A DNA stretch of 59,752 nucleotides from Malikia sp. (GTDB lineage Bacteria; Pseudomonadota; Gammaproteobacteria; Burkholderiales; Burkholderiaceae_C). The stretch spans positions 1 to 59,752 of the forward strand of contig NZ_JAQTZS010000015.1 of NCBI RefSeq assembly GCF_028687635.1, read 5' to 3'. The notes under the pieces were generated by a model. It searched no databases. It had not been told where the DNA came from and saw only the letters and a program-made list of their open reading frames with translations. The stretch's first letter is position 1. Each line of letters begins with the position of its first letter. A program made the translations under genes and the position numbers. Of the stretch, positions 41,609 through 50,022 are shown piece after piece.

Positions 41609-42187
41609 TCAAATGCCCAGGCTGGCCCCCGCGCCGAGCAGGGTCGCCACGCCGAGCACGGCAAACACGGCCGCCGCGATCGAGTGGACCAGCTTCATCG
41701 GGATCTTGTTGGCCAGCTTGTCGCCGACGAAGACCGCCGGCACGTCCGCGATCAGCATGCCCAGCGTGGTGCCGATCACGACCAGCAAGGGCTGGGCGTA
41801 ATGCGCGGCCATCGCGATGGTGGCGATCTGGGTCTTGTCGCCCATCTCGGCCAGGAAGAAGGTGACCAGCGTGGCGCCGAAGACACCGAAGCGCTTGGCG
41901 ACCTGGGTTTCCTCTTCCTCGATCTTGTCGGGAATCAAGGTCCAGATCGCCATGCCGATGAACGAGGCGCCCAGCACCCAGCGCAGGATCTCGGGGCTGA
42001 TGGAGGCGGTGATCCAGGCGCCGAGCGCCCCCGCGAGACCGTGGTTGACGACCGTGGCGGCCAGGATGCCGAGGATGATGGGCAGGGGTTTCTTGAAGCG
42101 CGCGGCCAGGATGAAGGCGAGCAGCTGGGTCTTGTCGCCGATTTCAGCCAGGGCGACGACGCCAGTCGATACGAAAAGGGATTCCAT
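41609..42187 (-). CDS. TMEM165/GDT1 (UPF0016) family manganese exporter
   Basis: 192 residues, six or seven hydrophobic helices. The two family motifs E-x-G-D-K-T are both present: A-E-I-G-D-K-T-Q-L-L near residue 14 and A-E-M-G-D-K-T-Q-I-A near 113. Bacterial members export Mn2+. The gene is preceded by a yybP-ykoY Mn riboswitch, which independently supports manganese as substrate. It is convergent with the small gene at 41350-41604, 4 bp apart. Confidence 0.95.
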   Translation of the reverse strand: MESLFVSTGVVALAEIGDKTQLLAFILAARFKKPLPIILGILAATVVNHGLAGALGAWITASISPEILRWVLGASFIGMAIWTLIPDKIEEEETQVAKRFGVFGATLVTFFLAEMGDKTQIATIAMAAHYAQPLLVVIGTTLGMLIADVPAVFVGDKLANKIPMKLVHSIAAAVFAVLGVATLLGAGASLGI

Positions 42188-42246
42188 GAGGGTTCCAAGG
42201 CCGGTTCAGGAACGATTGACCACGACGCATCCCCGGCCAGATCGGA

Positions 42247-42363
42247 GGCGCAGTGGTCAAAGGTCTTGCCAAGCTCGGGAACCGCTTGCGCCATGTCCTG
42301 CGGGACAATCGTGTTGACGCAAACCTCTTCGGGTGAAAGAGAGGCTACTCCCCAATGACGCCC
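42247..42363 (-). ncRNA. yybP-ykoY manganese riboswitch
   Basis: On the minus strand, 60 bases before the GDT1 start, the hallmark conserved pieces occur in order: GGGGAGUAGCC (about 42355-42345), GUCAACAC (about 42319-42312) and GACCUUUGACC (about 42265-42255). Outer GGCG and CGCC pairs can close P1. The GGCCGG and CCGGCC segments further downstream could form the expression platform near the ribosome binding site. Mn2+ binding should increase expression of the exporter. Confidence 0.92.
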
Positions 42364-42465
42364 GCATTATAAATGCCGGAGGCCCAGTGAAGTGATCTGA
42401 GGGAGGGAAATAATCAACGCCGATCCAGTGATCTCCGAAGGAGATCCGGCCTGGGATCGGGAAAT

Positions 42466-42542
<77 letters not shown>

Positions 42543-42606
42543 TCAAGAGGGTCTACTATAGCAGACGATCCGGCCCGCGCGACGGAAGCGATCAAATAAA
42601 TCGGAA

Positions 42607-42948
42607 TCAGGCCTTCTTGATGAACTCGGACTTGAGCTGCATCGGACCGAAACCCTCGATCTTGCAGTCGATGTCGTGGTCGCCCTCGATCAGGCGGATG
42701 TTCTTGACCTTGGTGCCGACCTTGATCACGGTCGAGGAGCCCTTGACCTTGAGGTCCTTGACCAGGGTCACGGTGTCGCCGTCCTGCAGCAAGTTGCCGT
42801 GGGCATCCTTCCAGACCTTGGCGGCTTCCTCGACCGGTGCGTCGGCCATGGCGCTCCACTCATGGCCACATTCCGGGCAGATCAGCTGGGGGCCATCCTC
42901 GTAGGTGTATTCGGACTGGCATTTCGGGCAGGGGGGCAATGAACTCAT
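42607..42948 (-). CDS. yjdM: YjdM/PhnA-type zinc-ribbon protein
   Basis: 113 residues. N-terminal zinc ribbon P-C-P-K-C and I-C-P-E-C-G-H (about 6-30) and a C-terminal domain with G-D[12 protein letters not shown] and [13 protein letters not shown]. This family is often labelled alkylphosphonate utilisation PhnA, but its real role is unknown. The start at 42948 is chosen because the cysteine pattern begins immediately after it. Confidence 0.92.
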   Translation of the reverse strand: MSSLPPCPKCQSEYTYEDGPQLICPECGHEWSAMADAPVEEAAKVWKDAHGNLLQDGDTVTLVKDLKVKGSSTVIKVGTKVKNIRLIEGDHDIDCKIEGFGPMQLKSEFIKKA

Positions 42949-43058
42949 GGGATTTCCTTTTCGGTGGAGCCGGGACTGATAGGAGCAGTCAAGGCCAATT
43001 GGACAGCTGGTTAACATACCAGAACCGCCCCCCGCCCGAAGCACCTGCACACCCCTAG

Positions 43059-43814
43059 ATGCCGATCCAGTACGCCCGAAAATTGACCGGAAGCCGACGC
43101 AGCGCCCAGGCCAACCACCAGCTCGGTCTGGTGCTGGCCTTCGTCGCCGGGGCGGCCAACGCGGGCGGCTTCCTGGCCGTGCACCAGTACACCTCGCACA
43201 TGACGGGCATCGTCTCGGCGATGGCGGACCACCTCGCGCTGGGACGCTGGCACGACTACCTGGCCGGCTTCGGCGCCCTGCTGTCCTTCATCGCCGGCGC
43301 GGCCTGCAGCGCCATCCTGGTCAACTTCGCGCGCCGCCGGCGCCTGCACAGCGAGTTCGCGCTGCCGCTGATGATCGAGGCACTGCTGCTGCTCGGCTTT
43401 GGCGCGCTGGGCGAGCGCCTGTCCCATGTCGCCGGCCTGTTCGTGCCGCTGACGGTGCTGCTGCTGAGCTTCATCATGGGACTGCAGAACGCGCTGATCA
43501 CCAAGCTGTCGCACGCCGAGATCCGCACCACCCACATCACCGGCCTGGTGACCGATCTCGGCATCGAGCTCGGCAAGATGGCGTACTGGAACTCGTCCGA
43601 CCCCGCCCTGGCGCCGGTGCGCGCCAACCCGGCCCGGCTACGGGTCCTGCTGCAGCTGGCGGTCTGCTTCTTCGTCGGCGGCGTCAGCGGGGCGCTGGGC
43701 TTCAAGTGGGTCGGTTATTACGCGACCCTGCCGCTGGCGCTGCTGCTGGTGGCGCTGGCTGGCGTGCCCGCGCTCGACGACCTGGGCCAGCTCTGGCGCA
43801 AGCGCCAGGACTGA
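43059..43814 (+). CDS. DUF1275 (YoaK-like) membrane protein
   Basis: 251 residues with about six hydrophobic helices. It opens with [15 protein letters not shown] and [10 protein letters not shown], the DUF1275 signatures, and later has F-I-M-G-L-Q-N-A and [13 protein letters not shown]. Function of the family is unknown. It is divergent from yjdM across about 110 bp. Confidence 0.9.
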   Translation: MPIQYARKLTGSRRSAQANHQLGLVLAFVAGAANAGGFLAVHQYTSHMTGIVSAMADHLALGRWHDYLAGFGALLSFIAGAACSAILVNFARRRRLHSEFALPLMIEALLLLGFGALGERLSHVAGLFVPLTVLLLSFIMGLQNALITKLSHAEIRTTHITGLVTDLGIELGKMAYWNSSDPALAPVRANPARLRVLLQLAVCFFVGGVSGALGFKWVGYYATLPLALLLVALAGVPALDDLGQLWRKRQD

Positions 43815-43973
43815 ACCCGGCACGCGCCGGAACCCGACCAAGTAAGGCCTGGGGTGATGGCAAAGCCGGTATGATTCCGGTTTCGGGTGCGTCGGCTCAG
43901 TGAGCTCAGCGACGTTGAACGGAAAGAGTGCCGCTGCTCCATGCAGCCAGCACCATTCGACGGGAGGATTCGA

Positions 43974-44081
43974 ATGCACATCGTTGATCACCACCGCCAG
44001 CCCGGGCCAGCGCCCGAGCGGCACGCCAGCGCACCGGCCATTAAGGCCATCTGCCCGACCCCCTCGCGGACGGCCCCCTAG
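43974..44081 (+). CDS. Candidate 35-residue leader peptide upstream of nrdA
   Basis: ATG at 43974 is preceded by an excellent Shine-Dalgarno (GGGAGG, 6 nt before). The frame runs 35 codons to a TAG at 44079-44081, ending 85 bases before nrdA. It begins M-H-I-V-D-H-H-R and has many Pro, Ala and Arg. The region 43815-44166 otherwise has no gene. nrdA itself lacks a clear SD, so the peptide could influence its expression. Whether it is translated is unknown. Confidence 0.4.
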   Translation: MHIVDHHRQPGPAPERHASAPAIKAICPTPSRTAP

Positions 44082-44166
44082 CCGACCGCCCATCGCCCTT
44101 TCCGACGGATCGCTCCGGCTGCTGCCGACGGGTGGGCTGTTCCCTATTTTTTCCTGCATCATCTCC

Positions 44167-46446
44167 ATGGACGTCATCAAGCGCGACGGCTCGCGCGAAG
44201 CTTTCGACTTCGCCAAAATCGAGCGACTCAACGAATTTGCCACCCAGGGCTTGAATGTCGACCTGGGCCTGTTGCGCAGCCAGATCAAGTTGCTGGTCTA
44301 CGATGGCATGCAGACGCACGAGATCTTCCAGGCCCAGAACAAGGCCGCCGCCGGCCTGATCTCGACCGACAACCCGGACTTCACCTTCGTCGCGGCGCGC
44401 TACCTGCTGGCCGAGACCATGAAGATCGCGACCGGCTCGGCGCGCTATCCGGCGCTGGCCGAGACGATCGCGCGCGGCGTCGCGGCCGGCCGTTACACCC
44501 AGCGCATGGCCGAGGTCTTCGACCTGGCCGCGCTGGAGGCCGCGATCAAGCCCGAGCGCGACTACCAGTTCGACTACTACGGCCTGCAGAACCTGGTCGA
44601 CCGCTACCTGATGCGCGACACCCAGCAAAAGCTGATCGAGCTGCCGCAGCATTTCTTCATGCGGGTGGCGATGGGCATTTCACTGCAGGAAGACCAGCCG
44701 ACCGCGCGGGCGATCGAGTTCTATGACCTGCTGTCGAGCTTCGACTACATGGCCTCGACGCCGACGCTGTTCAACTCGGGCACCGTCCACTCCCAGCTGT
44801 CGAGCTGCTACCTCAACACGGTCAACGACCAGATCAGCGCCGACATCGACGAAGGCGAGCACCGCTACGCCTCGATCTTCGGCACCATCGAGGAGTCGGC
44901 CCGCCTCTCCAAGTACGCCGGCGGCATCGGCACCGACTGGACCCGCGTGCGCGCGGCCGGCTCGCATATCCAGTCGACCAACGGCAAGAGCTCGGGCGTC
45001 ATCCCCTACCTCAAGATCTACAACGACACCGCGGTCGGCGTGAACCAGGGCGGGCGGCGCAAGGGCAGCTTCGCGCCCTACCTGGAGGTCTGGCACCCGG
45101 ATTTCTGGGACTACTGCGAGATCAAGAAGGAGTTCGGCGACGACCGCCTGCGCGCGCACGACATCTTTCCGGCGGCCTGGATCGCCGACCTGTTCATGGA
45201 GCGGGTCGAGAGCAACGGCATCTGGAGCGAGTTCCAGCCCGAGCGCTTCCCCGAACTGCACGAGCTCTACGGCGACGCCTTCAAGGCCCGCTACGAACAG
45301 CTTGAGCGCGAAGGCAAGGCCTACAAGCAGCGCCCGGCGATCGAGGTCTGGAAGCGCATCCTGACCAACCTGTTCGAGACCGGCCACCCCTGGATCACCT
45401 TCAAGGACGAGTGCAACCGCCGCTCGCCGCAGGACCATGTCGGCGTCGTGCATTCAAGCAATCTCTGTACGGAGATAACCTTGAACACCAGCGACACCGA
45501 GACCGCGGTCTGCAACCTGGGCTCGGTCAACCTGGCGCGCCATGTCAAGGACGGCCAGCTCGACGGCGACAAGATCGCGCGCACGGTCAAGACCGCGCTG
45601 CGCATGCTCGACAACGTGATCGACCTGAACTTCTACCCGTCGGACCGCGCGCGCAACTCGAACCTGCGCCACCGGCCGGTCGGCCTGGGCCTGATGGGCG
45701 AGACCGAGGCCAAGGTGGCCTGCGGCGTCGACTTCGCCAGCGCGGCCGGCGTGGCCTTCTCGGACCGGGCCATGGAGCTGATCAGCTTCCACGCGATCCA
45801 GGCTTCGAGCGCGCTGGCCCGGGAACGCGGCGCCTACGAGACCTTCCCGGGCTCCAAGTGGAGCAAGGGCCTGCTGCCGATCGACACCGCGCGCCGCCAC
45901 GAGACCAGCCTCGGCGAAGCCGCCTGGGCGGCGCTGCGCGCCCAGGTGCAGGCGCAGGGCATGCGCAACAGCAACGTGATGGCGATCGCGCCGACCGCGA
46001 CGATCTCGATCATCACAGGCACCACCCCCTGCATCGAGCCGATCTTCGAGATCGAGCGCTCGGAGAAGAACATGAGCGGCCAGTTCAAGGTGGTCGATCC
46101 CTGCGTCAAGTACGGCCGTCCGGACCTGCTCAAGACGGTCTGGGAGATCGATCCGGGCTGGATCCTGCAAAGCGCCGCCGCGCGCCAGAAATGGATCGAC
46201 CAGGCGCAAAGCGTCAACATCTTCGTCAAGCAGGGCACCAAGGGCCGCGACCTGGCCGAGATCTACCTGAGCGCCTGGAAGCTCGGCCTCAAGACCACCT
46301 ATTACCTGCGCGGCCAGACCAAGACCAAGGAAGTGGCCAAGCCGGCGCTGGCCAACGCCGCGCTGCCGGTGGGCGACGTGGCGGAGGCCGAACTGCCGAC
46401 CAATTTCTGCTCGATCGACAACCCGAACTGCGAGGCCTGCCAGTGA
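44167..46446 (+). CDS. nrdA: Ribonucleoside-diphosphate reductase class Ia, alpha subunit
   Basis: 759 residues. Reduces ribonucleoside diphosphates with the NrdB tyrosyl radical. An N-terminal ATP-cone region begins V-I-K-R-D-G-S-R-E-A-F-D. Active-site cysteines are in Q-L-S-S-C-Y-L-N and in N-L-C-T-E-I with N-T-S-D-T-E-T-A-V-C-N-L-G-S. The C-terminal pair C-E-A-C-Q supplies electrons. The ATG at 44167 gives the normal length; upstream in-frame starts would add about 89 residues of non-homologous sequence. It overlaps nrdB by 4 bases. Confidence 0.95.
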   Translation: MDVIKRDGSREAFDFAKIERLNEFATQGLNVDLGLLRSQIKLLVYDGMQTHEIFQAQNKAAAGLISTDNPDFTFVAARYLLAETMKIATGSARYPALAETIARGVAAGRYTQRMAEVFDLAALEAAIKPERDYQFDYYGLQNLVDRYLMRDTQQKLIELPQHFFMRVAMGISLQEDQPTARAIEFYDLLSSFDYMASTPTLFNSGTVHSQLSSCYLNTVNDQISADIDEGEHRYASIFGTIEESARLSKYAGGIGTDWTRVRAAGSHIQSTNGKSSGVIPYLKIYNDTAVGVNQGGRRKGSFAPYLEVWHPDFWDYCEIKKEFGDDRLRAHDIFPAAWIADLFMERVESNGIWSEFQPERFPELHELYGDAFKARYEQLEREGKAYKQRPAIEVWKRILTNLFETGHPWITFKDECNRRSPQDHVGVVHSSNLCTEITLNTSDTETAVCNLGSVNLARHVKDGQLDGDKIARTVKTALRMLDNVIDLNFYPSDRARNSNLRHRPVGLGLMGETEAKVACGVDFASAAGVAFSDRAMELISFHAIQASSALARERGAYETFPGSKWSKGLLPIDTARRHETSLGEAAWAALRAQVQAQGMRNSNVMAIAPTATISIITGTTPCIEPIFEIERSEKNMSGQFKVVDPCVKYGRPDLLKTVWEIDPGWILQSAAARQKWIDQAQSVNIFVKQGTKGRDLAEIYLSAWKLGLKTTYYLRGQTKTKEVAKPALANAALPVGDVAEAELPTNFCSIDNPNCEACQ

Positions 46447-47462
46447 GTACAGCCGTGACCATCAACAACACCACCCGCATCACCAACGAGCGCCGCATCG
46501 CCTTCGGGCCGCAGGACCAGCTCATGAACATGTCGAGGACAAAATACAAGTGGGCGACCGAGATCTACGACCGCATGGAGGCCAACACCTGGTTCCCGAA
46601 GTCGATCCCGCTGGTGGCCGACCGCGAGACCTACCGCAGCGGCGCGCTCAACGCGCGCGAGCGCAATGCCTATGACAAGGCGCTGGCCTTCGTCTCCAAC
46701 CTGGACGGGATCCAGTTCAACAACCTGATCCACAACATCGGCCAGCACATCACGGCGCCCGAGGTCAGCCTGGCGATCGCGCGCCAGGCCTCGGAGGAAG
46801 GCGTGCATGTGCGCAGCTACCAGTTCCTGATCGAGGCGGTCTCGCTCGATCCGGAATCGGTCTACATGATGTTCGAGCATGACGGCATGCTGGCCAGGAA
46901 GAACGAATTCATCATGCGTTCCTCGTCGGTGCTGAAGGACGAGCCGACGCCGGCCAACTTCGCGCGCGCCATCGTCGGCAACGTGATCCTGGAAGGCATC
47001 TACTTCTACTCGGCCTTCCTGGTGTTCTACACGCTGGCGCGCAACGGCAAGATGCTGGGCAGCGCGGACATGATCAAGTACATCAACCGCGACGAGGGCG
47101 AGACCCATCTCGACCTGTTCACCAACCTGCACCACGCGTTCCAGGCCGAGAACCCGGAGCTGTACGACGAGCAATTCCGCCATGACGCGATCCAGCTGAT
47201 CAAGGACGCGGTCGAGCTCGAGGTCAGCTGGGGCCAGTACATCATCCAGGGCGGCATCCTGGGCCTGACCGACGAGGTGGTGGAGAACTTCGTCAAGGGC
47301 CTGGCCAACAAGCGCGCGATGGCGCTGAACCTGGGCGTGATCTATCCGGGCGTGGTCAACGCCGTGCCCTGGTTCGACGACTTCAGCAAGCCCAACGGCA
47401 CGCGCAGCAACTTCTTCGAGAGCAAGCCGACCGACTACGCCACCGACGGCCTGGAGTGGTGA
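46443..47462 (+). CDS. nrdB: Ribonucleoside-diphosphate reductase class Ia, beta subunit
   Basis: 339 residues from a GTG that overlaps the nrdA stop (GTGA). Houses the diiron-tyrosyl cofactor: iron ligands are seen in the helices with E-x-x-H (E-E-G-V-H-V-R-S-Y and R-D-E-G-E-T-H-L), and the radical tyrosine lies in the first of these helices. The C-terminal peptide that docks to NrdA ends D-G-L-E-W. Full length. Confidence 0.96.
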   Translation: MSTAVTINNTTRITNERRIAFGPQDQLMNMSRTKYKWATEIYDRMEANTWFPKSIPLVADRETYRSGALNARERNAYDKALAFVSNLDGIQFNNLIHNIGQHITAPEVSLAIARQASEEGVHVRSYQFLIEAVSLDPESVYMMFEHDGMLARKNEFIMRSSSVLKDEPTPANFARAIVGNVILEGIYFYSAFLVFYTLARNGKMLGSADMIKYINRDEGETHLDLFTNLHHAFQAENPELYDEQFRHDAIQLIKDAVELEVSWGQYIIQGGILGLTDEVVENFVKGLANKRAMALNLGVIYPGVVNAVPWFDDFSKPNGTRSNFFESKPTDYATDGLEW

Positions 47463-47470
47463 GCCAGGCC

Positions 47471-48136
47471 ATGGCCTACGGCATCACCGACCTCGCGACC
47501 TTCATCCTCGGCACGGTCTTCATCGTGCTGCTGCCGGGTCCGAACTCGCTCTACGTGATGGCGCTGGCCTCGCGCCACGGCGTGGCGGCGGGTTACCGGG
47601 GCGCGGCCGGCATCTTCGCCGGCGACACGGTGCTGATGCTGCTGTCGACGGCTGGCGCGGCCTCGCTGCTGCGCGGCACGCCGCTGGCCTTCATGGTGGT
47701 GAAGTACGCCGGCGCGGCCTACCTGGCCTGGCTCGGGCTGGGGCTGGTACGCGCGGCCTGGCGCGACTGGAGCGCATCGGCCAGCCCGCCAGCCGGACCT
47801 GAACCTGACGGCGGCATGAAGGCCGCTGGCGCCGGCCGCCCCTTTCGCACCGCGCTGCTGATCAGCCTGGTGAACCCCAAGGCCATCCTGTTCTTCGTGT
47901 CCTTCTTCATCCAGTTCGTCGATCCGGCCTACCCCTCGCCGACGCTGCCCTTCCTGCTGCTGGGGCTGATCGTGCAGGTCTGCAGCGCGCTCTATCTGAG
48001 CGCGCTGATCTTCGGCGGCGCGCGCCTGGCGCGACAGTTCGGCCGCCACCGGCGCCTGTCGGCGGCGGGCATGGGAGCGATGGGCGCGCTGTTCATCGGC
48101 TTCGGCGTGCGACTGGCGAGCGCCTCGCTGGCCTGA
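47471..48136 (+). CDS. leuE: LysE/RhtB-family amino-acid exporter, LeuE-like
   Basis: 221 residues. Six hydrophobic helices; V-L-L-P-G-P-N-S-L-Y-V and the A-C-G-V-F-like G-I-F-A-G-D-T-V-L-M stretch match LeuE, as does L-V-N-P-K-A-I-L-F-F-V-S-F-F. LeuE exports leucine and some analogues. The ATG at 47471 is taken as start; GTG codons at 47456 and 47459, overlapping the nrdB stop, are alternatives. Its last 145 bases overlap the 3' end of the convergent HPP gene on the other strand. Confidence 0.85.
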   Translation: MAYGITDLATFILGTVFIVLLPGPNSLYVMALASRHGVAAGYRGAAGIFAGDTVLMLLSTAGAASLLRGTPLAFMVVKYAGAAYLAWLGLGLVRAAWRDWSASASPPAGPEPDGGMKAAGAGRPFRTALLISLVNPKAILFFVSFFIQFVDPAYPSPTLPFLLLGLIVQVCSALYLSALIFGGARLARQFGRHRRLSAAGMGAMGALFIGFGVRLASASLA

Positions 48137-48657
48137 AGCCGGTTCGGGCGGCGTCCGGTCGCTTGGTGGAACAGCAGCGCCACCAGCATCATGAAGGTGG
48201 AATTGACCCCCACCGGCCAGATTGCGAAGCCGTAGCCCAGTTGCTGGATGGCCGGGCCGCCCAGCACCGCGGTCAATGCCACCGCGCCGCCCGGCGGATG
48301 CAGGCAACGCAGTGCGCGCATGGCCAGCGCCGCCATGGTCCCAGCCAGCGCGGCGACCTCGATGCCGTTGCCCAGCCACTGCGCGCAGCTGACGCCGATC
48401 AAGGCCGAAACCAGGTTGCCACCCAGGATCGACCAGGGCCGCCCCATGGGACCCGTCGGCAGGAGGAACAGCAGGATGGCCGAGGCGCCCATGGGGGCAA
48501 TGAACCAGGGGTTCAGATCACCCAAGGTCAGGCGGCTGAGCCAGCCGGTCAGCCACACTCCGAGTCCCAGCCCCAGGCTGCCAAGCACGAGCTCCCGCCA
48601 CCCCATCGCGAGGGTAGCGGGATGGAGGGCGCGCCACCACACCCGCAGTGGGTTCAC
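47992..48657 (-). CDS. HPP family membrane protein
   Basis: 221 residues from a GTG. Four hydrophobic helices and the family motif L-R-C-L-H-P-P-G-G-A-V-A-L (about 112-124), with P-M-G-A-S-A-I-L-L-F earlier. Some HPP proteins of cyanobacteria and chloroplasts carry nitrite. It lies 22 bp behind hmp on the same strand, so it should be co-transcribed under NorR/sigma-54 control. The normal family end is near residue 175; the remaining basic, Pro-rich tail is encoded antisense to leuE and is probably an extension after stop-codon loss. Confidence 0.85.
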   Translation of the reverse strand: MNPLRVWWRALHPATLAMGWRELVLGSLGLGLGVWLTGWLSRLTLGDLNPWFIAPMGASAILLFLLPTGPMGRPWSILGGNLVSALIGVSCAQWLGNGIEVAALAGTMAALAMRALRCLHPPGGAVALTAVLGGPAIQQLGYGFAIWPVGVNSTFMMLVALLFHQATGRRPNRLQASEALASRTPKPMNSAPIAPMPAADRRRWRPNCRARRAPPKISALR

Positions 48658-48679
48658 GGCTTGGCGCTCCCGGTCGATG

Positions 48680-49858
48680 TCAGTTCAAGGCGGCAGCCGG
48701 ACCGAAGAACTCGAAGCGGGTCTGCGCCTCCGGCACGCCAAGCGCCTTCAGCTGGCGCTTGACCAGGGCCATGAAGGGTTTCGGCCCCAGGAAGTAGGCG
48801 TCCACGTCGCGGGTCTCCGGCAGCCATTGCGCCAGCCGCTCCTGATCCAGCAGACCGACCGCGTCCACGCCATCGGCCTCGCTGGCCTCGTCGTAGTTGT
48901 AGAAGCGCTTGAGCTGGGGGTGGCTGGCCGAGAGGGCATCGACGGCGTCGCGGAAGGCATGCACCGCCCGGTTGCGCGCGCAGTGGATGAAGTGGACCGG
49001 ACGCTCGGTCTTGAGGGCCTCGTGCAGCATCGCCAGCGTCGGGGTGATGCCCACGCCTCCGCTGATCAGCACCAGCGGCTTGTCGCCCGGCTGCAGGGTG
49101 AACGCGCCAGCGGGCGGGAACAGCTGCAGGACATCGCCCGCTTGGACCTGGTCATGCAGGTAGTTGGAGACCGCGCCGCCCGGCTCGCGCTTGACGCTGA
49201 TGCGCAGCTCGCTGCCGTTGGCGGCGGCCGACAGCGAGTAGTTGCGGCGCTGGTCCTGGCCGTCCACCGTCAGGCGCAGGCCGATGTACTGGCCCGGCTG
49301 GTGGGCGACCACGGGACCGCCATCGACCGGGCTCAAGTAGAACGAGGTGATCTCGCTGCTCTCGGCTTCCTTGCGCGCGACACGGAACGCGCGCTCGCCG
49401 CGCCAGCCGCCCTTGGCCGCCTGGGTGGCGGCGTAGACCTGCTCTTCGGCGCCGATCAGGATGTCGGCCAGCTGCTGGTAGGCGGCGCCCCAAGCGGCGA
49501 GCACTTCGTCGGTCGCGATCTCGGCGCCCAGCACTTCACGGATGGCGCGCAGCAGGCAGGCGCCGACGATCGGGTAATGCTCGGGCAGCACCTGCAGCGC
49601 CACATGCTTGTGCACGATCTGCGCCGGCAGATCGCCCAGGCCTTCGAGGCGGTCGATATGCTTGGCATACATCAGGACGCTGTTGGCCAGCGCGCGCGGC
49701 TGGTCGCCGCTGGCCTGGTGCGCCTGGTTGAACAGGATGCGAACCTCGGGGAACTCCCCCAGCATGATCTTGTAGAAATGCCTGGTCAGGGTTTCACCCC
49801 CGGTTTCAAGCAACGGTACGGTCGATTTCACAATGGCGCGCTGGGCATCGGTCAACAT
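48680..49858 (-). CDS. hmp: Nitric oxide dioxygenase (flavohaemoglobin)
   Basis: 392 residues. Oxidises NO to nitrate with O2 and NAD(P)H. Globin domain: proximal His H85, distal Tyr Y29 and Gln Q53 fall at the positions known from the E. coli enzyme. FAD-binding R-R-N-Y-S-L-S (about 207-213) and NAD-binding G-G-V-G-I-T-P-T (about 268-275) follow. ATG at 49858 is chosen because it gives this exact numbering; the long open frame upstream is antisense to norR. Promoter of the sigma-54 type about 50-65 bp upstream. Confidence 0.96.
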   Translation of the reverse strand: MLTDAQRAIVKSTVPLLETGGETLTRHFYKIMLGEFPEVRILFNQAHQASGDQPRALANSVLMYAKHIDRLEGLGDLPAQIVHKHVALQVLPEHYPIVGACLLRAIREVLGAEIATDEVLAAWGAAYQQLADILIGAEEQVYAATQAAKGGWRGERAFRVARKEAESSEITSFYLSPVDGGPVVAHQPGQYIGLRLTVDGQDQRRNYSLSAAANGSELRISVKREPGGAVSNYLHDQVQAGDVLQLFPPAGAFTLQPGDKPLVLISGGVGITPTLAMLHEALKTERPVHFIHCARNRAVHAFRDAVDALSASHPQLKRFYNYDEASEADGVDAVGLLDQERLAQWLPETRDVDAYFLGPKPFMALVKRQLKALGVPEAQTRFEFFGPAAALN

Positions 49859-49909
49859 GGGGAGTCCTCGTCTATGGGTTCGGGAAGGCAAAGCTGTCTG
49901 CACCCGTAA

Positions 49910-49925
49910 CGCAACAGGCGTGCCA
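49910..49925 (-). promoter_or_regulatory. Sigma-54 (-24/-12) promoter of hmp
   Basis: On the minus strand TGGCACG-CCTG-TTGCG matches the consensus TGGCACG-N4-TTGC(A/T) with the invariant GG and GC elements 10 bp apart. It would start an mRNA with about 40 nt leader before hmp. The neighbouring norR product is a sigma-54 activator. Confidence 0.85.
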
Positions 49926-49966
49926 GCGTGACGGCCCATGCCGATCAATGGCTTGCGCGGTACCAT

Positions 49967-49977
49967 GTCGAATAGAC
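49967..49977. promoter_or_regulatory. NorR box 1
   Basis: GTCGAATAGAC, matching the GT-N7-AC core of NorR enhancer sites; about 50 bp upstream of the sigma-54 promoter. Confidence 0.65.
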
Positions 49978-49991
49978 TCCATCTTTTCGGA

Positions 49992-50002
49992 GTCGAACTG
50001 AC
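49992..50002. promoter_or_regulatory. NorR box 2
   Basis: GTCGAACTGAC, the same GT-N7-AC pattern and nearly the same sequence as box 1, 25 bp further. A longer inverted repeat GACTCC-N8-GGAGTC (49975-49994) links the two boxes. Confidence 0.65.
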
Positions 50003-50011
50003 CTTGCTGGT

Positions 50012-50022
50012 GTAAAAATGAC
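50012..50022. promoter_or_regulatory. NorR box 3 (weaker), overlapping the norR start
   Basis: GTAAAAATGAC fits GT-N7-AC and is 20 bp from box 2, so three boxes would be present as in E. coli. It overlaps the norR ATG, which suggests autoregulation. Confidence 0.45.

Noticed and set aside
45411-46442. Upstream extension of the nrdB frame
   Set aside because: Alternative frame within nrdA; nrdB begins at the overlapping GTG at 46443.
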